This document shows, piece after piece, positions 40,494-45,572 of a stretch of DNA of 45,572 nt. The translations under genes and the position numbers were made by a program. Under the pieces are notes generated by a model that saw only the letters and a list, made by a program, of their open reading frames with translations, ran no database searches and was not told where the DNA came from. Position 1 is the stretch's first letter; every line of letters starts with the position of its first letter. Source of the stretch: an uncultured Methanobrevibacter sp. (GTDB lineage: Archaea; Methanobacteriota; Methanobacteria; Methanobacteriales; Methanobacteriaceae); the NCBI RefSeq assembly GCF_946404245.1, contig NZ_CAMJCX010000010.1, positions 1 through 45,572 on the forward strand, given 5' to 3'.

Positions 40494-41609
40494 ATGGAAA
40501 TTACAAAAAAGCCTGTTGAACTAATTGAATTGTTTTATGATTTAATATTTGTCTATGCAATATCTCAACTGACAGGCCTTATTAATGAACCGATTGGTGG
40601 AATAATTCCCCCATATAATTTCATAGCATATCTGATTACTTGTTTTGTAATTCTGCAGGCCTGGCTTTATTTCACTAATTATGTTAACCGTTACGGCCAG
40701 TGGAAGTGGTATGAGTATGTGCTGGTCTGCATAAACATGATTGCCGTAATTTACATGGCAAACACCATTTCACTTGACTGGAATGCGATGTATTTCACAT
40801 TCGATATATCAATGCTGATAATTCTTCTGACTGTTGCAGTTATGTATTCTGTTCATGCGTACCGGGAGAAATCATTGAAGGGTGCTGCCGGCAATTCGAT
40901 TACAATCATTTCAACGGTTTGCGCAATATATCTCGTTGCAATTATCTGCTCATCATTCGGACTGCATCACTATGTTTTGCCTTTGAATGTTATTGCAGTG
41001 CTGGCCGGTGCATTCCTGCCGTTTTTCATAAGGGGAAACTTCAACAAAAACATTATCAATTTCCCCCATCTTGTTGAGCGGTTTGAACTTTTAACCATTA
41101 TCACATTCGGGGAGGCCATTGTAGGTTTAACACACTTTTTTGATGTGACAAATTTCAGTTTCATTCCAATTCTTGTGTTTTTCATCGTTTTGGCAATGTT
41201 CGGTTCATATGTTATTCAAATTCACCGATTGATGGAGCACATGAGGGTTGAGCGTGCATTACGGTTGATGTTTAGCCATTATTTTATTATTATAAGCATT
41301 AATCTTGGCACTGTCGCATTCGAATTGATTCATTCAGGTGAAGTAAATCATTACTTTGCCAGTGGCCTGATGATTGTTTCACTGATTGTGTTCTATGTTT
41401 CAATAATGGCAAATCGGGAATATTATAAGCAAAATATTAAATTAAATAAAAATGATATATTAAAAATGATAATAGTTTTCGTGGTAGGAATAGCTATTAT
41501 TTTAATATTCATTTCAAATTTATACTCCTTCCTAATTGGAAGTTTAGTTATAACTTTCGGCAATTTCTTAGTATTGCTGAAGAAATATAAAGGGTGTTTA
41601 AGTGAGTGA
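40494..41609 (+). CDS. LtrA-family (low temperature requirement A) membrane protein
   Basis: A polytopic membrane protein of 371 residues with about ten helices. It opens with the family motif KKPVELIELFYDLIFVYAISQLT (ExFYDLxFVxAxxxL), and has YFTNYVNRYGQWKWYEY and FELLTIITFGEAIVG, both typical of LtrA. The role of the family is unclear; it was named from cold sensitivity in Listeria. The start has no evident Shine-Dalgarno, and a TATA-like TTCTATAAAAT is so close that the mRNA may be almost leaderless. The final 8 nt overlap the SAP-domain gene, so the two are coupled. Confidence 0.9.
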   Translation: MEITKKPVELIELFYDLIFVYAISQLTGLINEPIGGIIPPYNFIAYLITCFVILQAWLYFTNYVNRYGQWKWYEYVLVCINMIAVIYMANTISLDWNAMYFTFDISMLIILLTVAVMYSVHAYREKSLKGAAGNSITIISTVCAIYLVAIICSSFGLHHYVLPLNVIAVLAGAFLPFFIRGNFNKNIINFPHLVERFELLTIITFGEAIVGLTHFFDVTNFSFIPILVFFIVLAMFGSYVIQIHRLMEHMRVERALRLMFSHYFIIISINLGTVAFELIHSGEVNHYFASGLMIVSLIVFYVSIMANREYYKQNIKLNKNDILKMIIVFVVGIAIILIFISNLYSFLIGSLVITFGNFLVLLKKYKGCLSE

Positions 41610-42531
41610 ACAAAAATTAGAAGTATTTAATGTTTTAAATTTTTTAAACAGTGGTTATGCACTTGATGAAATTTTAAACGAAGGAAATTTTGGAACTTTT
41701 GAATCCGGTGAAGAATGCATTAACTATTTGGTTAGTGAAGGATATCTTGAAGGAGACAGTCCGGTTTCTAAAGTCAGAGAAGAATTAACCGCTGAGGTAA
41801 TTTCCAAAAAACATACTGTGGCTGAGTTAAAAGAAATATTAAGAGATCATGGTTTAAAAGTATCCGGTAAAAAACATGAGTTGGTAGAAAGAGTTTTACC
41901 GGTGTTATCTCAAAAGGTATCAGACGGTTTGGATGCAATTGAGGAAATCACAACCGGAGAGTTACAGTTAACAGACAAAGCGCAAGAGTTTTTAAAAGAA
42001 AATGATTGGATGGATTTATACATGTTTGCTCTTGTCGCATTCAGATTTGAAGATTACGAAACATATGTTGCAGGTTCATCTGAAGGTAAAATCGAAACTG
42101 CACTTAATTTCTGTGATGAAATTCTGTCAAGAGCATTGGTTGCCAATCAATTCCTTGTATTTATCGATGCATTATCTGCAAAAGCACATGTCTATGCTTA
42201 TGACGGAGATTATGACTCCTTCCTAGACTATGACTTGCAACGCTACATCTTAGGATTGAATCCAATTGTTATGGATCCTCAAACCTATGCAACTTATGAT
42301 GTTATCAATGAAGCCAATATAATCAATTTAAGAAACGTATTGGAAAAACTGGAAATGGGCAGCTTAAAGAAAAGATTTGATAGAATCTGGGCCAAATCCC
42401 ATATTAAACATACTACTGTGCCTAAAAAGACAGCTTTTAAAGTATTACAAAAAGCTATTGGCGGTGCAGATATTGAAGAGCTTAACTTTGATTTAAAAGA
42501 AAAGTACTTCAATAAAAAATTTGGAATTTAA
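41602..42531 (+). CDS. SAP-domain protein
   Basis: A 309-residue soluble protein. A SAP motif (about residues 70-102: TVAELKEILRDHGLKVSGKKHELVERVLP) is a helix-turn-helix nucleic-acid or protein-binding unit. Before it lies a short acidic region with a GESV-like repeat (EECINYLVSEGYLEGD); after it comes a helical domain of about 190 residues (LTDKAQEFLKENDWMDLYMFALVAFRFEDYETYV, LDYDLQRYILGLNP) with no name known to me. SAP proteins of this size are frequent in Methanobrevibacter. The start is GTG at 41602 with GGGTG upstream, overlapping LtrA by 8 nt. It may be part of a unit with LtrA and DUF998. Confidence 0.85.
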   Translation: MSEQKLEVFNVLNFLNSGYALDEILNEGNFGTFESGEECINYLVSEGYLEGDSPVSKVREELTAEVISKKHTVAELKEILRDHGLKVSGKKHELVERVLPVLSQKVSDGLDAIEEITTGELQLTDKAQEFLKENDWMDLYMFALVAFRFEDYETYVAGSSEGKIETALNFCDEILSRALVANQFLVFIDALSAKAHVYAYDGDYDSFLDYDLQRYILGLNPIVMDPQTYATYDVINEANIINLRNVLEKLEMGSLKKRFDRIWAKSHIKHTTVPKKTAFKVLQKAIGGADIEELNFDLKEKYFNKKFGI

Positions 42532-42534
42532 ATT

Positions 42535-43134
42535 ATGAAGCGTAAAGTTGCCGGAATTGTCTTTATAATCGGAAGTTTATACTATATTATAGCTGAAGCT
42601 ATTTCCGCAACTTATTTCAATGCTTCTCTTTTTAATACTTATATTTTTCATACTATTTCTGAACTAGGCATTCCAAATGCAAATTCACCGTTGTTCTGGT
42701 TAATGAACTCTGCTTTCATATTAATCGGTTTGACATTGATATTCGGTGATTTTTACAAATTTAAAGATTATATAATTAAAAACAAAACTGTTTTCTACAT
42801 ATTGACATTAATAACTGGTTTGGGCGTTATTATTGTTGGTCTGATTCATGGGGGAAATCCGCTGACATCAGGTTATCACACTTTGGGTGCAGTGATAGCA
42901 ATACTTGGAGGAAATGTTTTGCTTATTCTGATTTCAAGATCAATGGCTGATTTCAAGGGCTTTCAAAAATTGACATTGGCCCTTGGAGTAGTGGGTTTTA
43001 TAGTTTTCTGGATAATGTTCTTTAATATAAAAAGTGTTTACATGCCTGTTTTTGAAAGGCTTTCTGTTTACACTCTGATAATATGGAGTTTTTCAGCAGG
43101 ACTTTATCTTTACGGAAATGCAAATAACGATTAA
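42535..43134 (+). CDS. DUF998-family membrane protein
   Basis: A 199-residue integral membrane protein with six helices, covering nearly all of the chain. The pattern KVAGIVFIIGSLYYIIAEAISATYF, a lumenal TISELGIPNANSPLFWLMNSAFILIGLTLIFG and GLIHGGNPLTSGYHTLGAVIAILGGNVLLI are typical of the DUF998 family, whose function is not known. The ATG is 3 nt after the stop of the SAP gene and has GGAATTTAAATT before it, so it should be expressed with the two genes upstream (LtrA, SAP). Confidence 0.88.
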   Translation: MKRKVAGIVFIIGSLYYIIAEAISATYFNASLFNTYIFHTISELGIPNANSPLFWLMNSAFILIGLTLIFGDFYKFKDYIIKNKTVFYILTLITGLGVIIVGLIHGGNPLTSGYHTLGAVIAILGGNVLLILISRSMADFKGFQKLTLALGVVGFIVFWIMFFNIKSVYMPVFERLSVYTLIIWSFSAGLYLYGNANND

Positions 43135-43209
43135 TTATTTGGATAGTTTTTATTAATTAACTCTATTTTATTAATCTTTATTTTTATTAAATTGATTTTA
43201 TTTTAATAA

Positions 43210-43263
43210 AGTAACTTTTATGTTACTGCCATCTACATTAAAGCACAAAGATTTATATAGTTC
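43210..43263 (+). promoter_or_regulatory. promoter of the small conserved gene, with dyad
   Basis: A perfect dyad AGTAAC-TTTTAT-GTTACT (43210-43227) is followed by a strong TATA box AAGATTTATATAG (about 43248-43260). The site lies about 25 bp upstream of the TATA. The TSS is expected near 43286, close to the GGTGATACT ribosome site. Confidence 0.5.
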
Positions 43264-43293
43264 GTACTTTAACTAATTAATTAAGGTGATACT

Positions 43294-43542
43294 ATGGCAA
43301 ATTTAGATAAAGCTATTGAAGAAGAAATTTTAGCGATTGTCGAAAAATACCAAAAAGAAAACACTAAACTTTTGAATTACCTTATCACTGATGATGAGAT
43401 TACCTTTTTCTCACCAATTGCAAACGGTAATTCAATAACTGCAGAAGACTTACAAAAAGTTGCAGATATTTTAAAAGGATCATTTGAAGGATTGGAAATT
43501 GTTAACCAAGAGTACAGATTCAAATTCAAATGCGGATTATAG
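43294..43542 (+). CDS. small conserved-type hypothetical protein
   Basis: An 82-residue soluble acidic protein. It starts with an amphipathic helix (MANLDKAIEEEILAIVEKYQ), followed by a strand TDDEITFFSPIANG, a helix SITAEDLQKVADILKGS and two strands LEIVNQEYRFKFKCGL. It resembles a small alpha/beta ferredoxin-like or BMC-like fold without metal ligands; I do not recognise a family. AAGGTGATACT gives a strong start, and it has a strong promoter of its own. A hairpin with T-tract overlaps its stop. Expression is probably high. Confidence 0.72.
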   Translation: MANLDKAIEEEILAIVEKYQKENTKLLNYLITDDEITFFSPIANGNSITAEDLQKVADILKGSFEGLEIVNQEYRFKFKCGL

Positions 43543-43573
43543 GAGTTTCACAACTCCTATTCTTCTTTTTTTA
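43541..43573 (+). terminator. hairpin and T-tract between convergent genes
   Basis: AGGAGTT (43541-43547) pairs with AACTCCT (43552-43558) around TCAC, followed by ATTCTTCTTTTTTT. The stem begins in the stop codon region of the small gene and includes the stop of the leftward Fe-S protein. Confidence 0.75.
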
Positions 43574-44237
43574 GATATTCCTGTGTGAGCTTACACTCGC
43601 TCATGCATTTTGTACATCCAAGACCTGATTTATACTGGTCGATAATGTATTCGGCACAAACTTCAATATCGATTATGTCTGAGCGATTCAGCCGGTCATT
43701 CCATTTTTGAGGGTTTATTGCATCAACAGGGCATGCGTCCTGGCAGTTTGTGCAGTCATCACACTCTGAGTCGGTTACTGGAGTTCCAAATTCAAGAGGC
43801 ATGTCAGTTAAGATACCTCCTAAAGCCACGGCTGATCCGTATTCTGGTGTAACGAATAATGCAGAGCGCCCAATCCAGCCGAGACCAGACTTGGTAGCCA
43901 TTGTTTTGTAAGGTAAAATGCTTAACAGTTTTTTCATGTCACATTCATTTCGGGTCATTGTAAGTCCGAATGCATCATATCCCAAATTTTTTATATATTC
44001 CTCCCCTTTGAGGGAGATTTCAGTTAACTTATCAATCTGTTTGTGAAAAGACGCCCAATACTCCTCATAGTTTTCATCTTTAACCAACTGTATGGTTTCC
44101 TTTGGAATTTTCATAACAATGCTTATGGCATTAGGTAAATCAATAAATTCGCTGGCTAAACCGTTAACATCTGCAAAACCGACTTTGCTTGCGCCTAAAC
44201 TTATAAGGTAATCTTTAATGTTATTCATCTCAGACAT
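43557..44237 (-). CDS. short QueG-like 4Fe-4S reductase-type protein
   Basis: A 226-residue Fe-S protein related to epoxyqueuosine reductase (QueG). It keeps the middle and C-terminal marks: GLTMTRNECDMKKLLSILPYKTMATKSGLGWIGRSALFVTPEYGSAVALGGILTD and the paired clusters CDDCTNCQDACPVDAI and GCTKCMSEC. Full QueG is about 350-390 residues; this one stops after the ferredoxin domain and lacks HEAT repeats, and its N-terminus is short. Archaea make archaeosine, not queuosine, so the substrate must differ. Start ATG at 44237 (or the second Met at 44228). It converges on the small gene at a hairpin, and is divergent from argB. Confidence 0.85.
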   Translation of the reverse strand: MSEMNNIKDYLISLGASKVGFADVNGLASEFIDLPNAISIVMKIPKETIQLVKDENYEEYWASFHKQIDKLTEISLKGEEYIKNLGYDAFGLTMTRNECDMKKLLSILPYKTMATKSGLGWIGRSALFVTPEYGSAVALGGILTDMPLEFGTPVTDSECDDCTNCQDACPVDAINPQKWNDRLNRSDIIDIEVCAEYIIDQYKSGLGCTKCMSECKLTQEYLKKEE

Positions 44238-44337
44238 AATAATGAGTTGATTTTTTGAACATTTAAACTTAAAGATTATTAAACATTTAACTTAAAGGTT
44301 ATAAATGATGAAACAAAATATTTAATGTAGTGATAAA

Positions 44338-45201
44338 ATGACAGATATTGATGTTTTAGTTGAAGCATTACCATTTATTAAGGAATTTCACTGTAAGAAA
44401 ATTCTGATTAAATATGGTGGACATGCAATGATTGATGATGAAGCAAAATCATCTACCGCTCGTGATATAGTATTGTTAAGATATGTTGGAATGGAACCTA
44501 TTATCGTTCACGGCGGAGGTCCCGAAATTTCAAGATCCATGGAAAAACTCGGTAAAGAGGCTAAATTTATCAAAGGTTTAAGGGTAACTGATAAGGAAAC
44601 CATGGAGATTATTGAAATGGTTCTTGCAGGTAAAATCTCAACTGGGATTGTTTCAGAAATTATCAAGCATGATGGTGATGCAATAAGTTTATCAGGTAAA
44701 GATTCAAGTTTAATTTATGCTCATAAAAAGCCAGCCAGTAAAATTGATGAAGAAATTGTCGATTTGGGACTTGTTGGTGAAGTTGAAAAAATCAACACTG
44801 AAATGTTGGAAATGTTCCTGGACTATGATGTAACTCCAGTAATTTCCCCTATTGGTATTGATAAGGATGGAAACAGTTTAAATTTAAACGCTGATACTGC
44901 AGCAGGCGAAATTGCAAGCGCATTGGATGCAGAAAAATTAATTATTTTAACTGATGTTCCAGGTGTTTTAAGAGACCCTTCAGATCCGTCAACCTTAATT
45001 CAAAAAATCAGGATTTCAGAAGTTCCAGGTTTAATAGAAGAGGGAATTATCACCGGAGGTATGATTCCAAAAATAGAAACCTGTGTAAAAGCAATTAAAA
45101 ATGGTGTAAAATCATGCCATATCATTGACGGAAGAGTAGAACATGCTCTACTTTATGAAATCTTCACCACCAATGGCATTGGAACCATGATTTTTGAATA
45201 G
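44338..45201 (+). CDS. argB: acetylglutamate kinase
   Basis: Phosphorylates N-acetylglutamate in arginine synthesis; its product goes through ArgC and ArgD to the ArgJ reaction (argJ is in this window). The 287-residue amino-acid-kinase fold shows [43 protein letters not shown], the [30 protein letters not shown] nucleotide/metal region and [14 protein letters not shown]. Length is normal. No N-terminal extension of the arginine-inhibited type (an extra helix) is evident beyond residues 1-12. GTAGTGATAAA precedes the ATG. A strong terminator follows. Confidence 0.95.
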   Translation: MTDIDVLVEALPFIKEFHCKKILIKYGGHAMIDDEAKSSTARDIVLLRYVGMEPIIVHGGGPEISRSMEKLGKEAKFIKGLRVTDKETMEIIEMVLAGKISTGIVSEIIKHDGDAISLSGKDSSLIYAHKKPASKIDEEIVDLGLVGEVEKINTEMLEMFLDYDVTPVISPIGIDKDGNSLNLNADTAAGEIASALDAEKLIILTDVPGVLRDPSDPSTLIQKIRISEVPGLIEEGIITGGMIPKIETCVKAIKNGVKSCHIIDGRVEHALLYEIFTTNGIGTMIFE

Positions 45202-45240
45202 TTCAATATAAAGAATCAATAGATGCCAGCGGAACATAAT

Positions 45241-45272
45241 AGGATGCATAGCATCCTCTATCTTTTTTTTTA
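45241..45272 (+). terminator. hairpin and T-tract after argB
   Basis: AGGATGC (45241-45247), loop ATA, GCATCCT (45251-45257), then CTATC and at least nine Ts. It is a strong intrinsic-type terminator for argB. Confidence 0.8.
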
Positions 45273-45300
45273 AATATTTTTTTTTACAAAGTTGAACTTT

Positions 45301-45572
45301 TTATTCCTTAAACATTTGTCTTAATTCTCTTCTAAGCAGTTTCCAACCGTTTACTCTTGGAAGCTCGTCAAGCGCAAATATCTTTTTAGGAACTTTGTAT
45401 CTGGATAAGTTTTCACGAGCATAATCTATTAATCCTTCATCATCAGATTCATTTTCCCAAACAACGGCTGCAACAGGAATTTCTCCTCTGTGACAGTCAT
45501 TGATACTGAATATGGCAATTTCCTTAACTGCAGGATATTTTATCAGAACCTCTTCCACTTCTGTTGGATAGA
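45301..45572 (-). CDS. acyl-CoA/AMP-dependent ligase, C-terminal fragment
   Basis: The gene enters from the right edge; only the last 90 codons are present, reading in frame to the window end. The visible part begins YPTEVEEVLIKYPAVKEIAIF, the usual start of the AMP-binding C-terminal domain after the hinge, and continues with NDCHRGEIPVAAVVW and an ending RYKVPKKIFALDELPRVNGWKLLRREL. In the last segment the catalytic lysine position of acyl-CoA synthetases (PRxxxGKxxR) is present as NGWKLLRREL. The family joins a carboxylic acid to CoA or a carrier with ATP; substrate unknown. The internal GTG at 45558 is not the start. Confidence 0.85.
   Translation of the reverse strand, partial: YPTEVEEVLIKYPAVKEIAIFSINDCHRGEIPVAAVVWENESDDEGLIDYARENLSRYKVPKKIFALDELPRVNGWKLLRRELRQMFKE

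Noticed and set aside
1-45572. tRNA, rRNA, insertion sequence or prophage genes
   Set aside because: I looked through the intergenic stretches and saw no cloverleaf, transposase, integrase or phage structural gene.

Overview
The window is AT-rich archaeal DNA. A methanogen of the Methanobacteriaceae, most likely a host-associated Methanobrevibacter-type organism, fits best. The evidence is the CoM/CoB-dependent fumarate reductase subunit TfrB, an archaeal dimeric-type glycyl-tRNA synthetase, an archaeal NAC chaperone, archaeal indolepyruvate:ferredoxin oxidoreductase, an adhesin-like beta-helix surface protein, a FilR1-type regulator, TATA-box promoters, and Shine-Dalgarno sites of the GGTGAT / GGAGG kind. 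The genus is inferred; no rRNA gene is present to prove it. I saw no tRNA, rRNA, CRISPR array, insertion sequence or prophage.

Layout. 1-1563 (minus): start of a TDT-family transporter, a membrane-anchored Ig-like surface protein and a TatD-type hydrolase; a FilR1-like regulator diverges from them (1750-2526). 2536-8085 (minus): a tight operon read tfrB, SpoU/TrmJ-type RNA methyltransferase, cysteine-rich ferredoxin protein, dcd, glyS. 8281-13390 (minus): an ABC1/UbiB kinase-like protein, an adhesin-like protein and a YhgE/Pip-type membrane protein with coding repeats. 13803-19156: iorAB (plus) faces a phenylacetate-CoA ligase/ACT-domain pair (minus), which together suggest aryl-acid/aryl-CoA/2-oxoacid interconversion. 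19383-22491: a TPR protein, a sodium:solute symporter with a 37-aa accessory protein, and a small TM2-like membrane protein. 22653-25669: SDR, double carboxymuconolactone-decarboxylase-domain protein and a rubredoxin-headed glutamate-synthase-like FMN protein. 26351-29019: modABC molybdate (or tungstate) importer. 29091-31397: Tag glycosylase, Fe-S aldo/keto reductase, NAC.

31403-36150 holds a phosphoesterase and then the most interesting block: an NYN/PIN-type ribonuclease whose C-terminal half is an internal duplication, overlapping by 8 nt with a membrane-anchored palm-domain protein carrying DxxD and GGDD, then a small protein with a strongly basic tail and one membrane helix, then argJ. 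36240-44237 is a mosaic of small and accessory genes: a 34-aa very basic protein with a strong Shine-Dalgarno, a methyltransferase, a TarI/TarJ-like CDP-ribitol pair, a possible PD-(D/E)XK nuclease, unknown small proteins, a STAS-like protein, LtrA, a SAP-domain protein, DUF998 and a short QueG-like Fe-S protein. argB (44338-45201) follows, and the window ends in the C-terminus of an acyl-CoA/AMP ligase.

Several start codons were moved inward from the longest reading frame because a Shine-Dalgarno sequence fits the later ATG. Three small genes (37, 34 and 54 codons) were found by reading between the larger genes. Convincing hairpins with or without T-tracts end several transcripts. Inverted or direct repeats upstream of modA, the symporter, the TM2 gene, the nuclease-like gene and tfrB are candidate operators.
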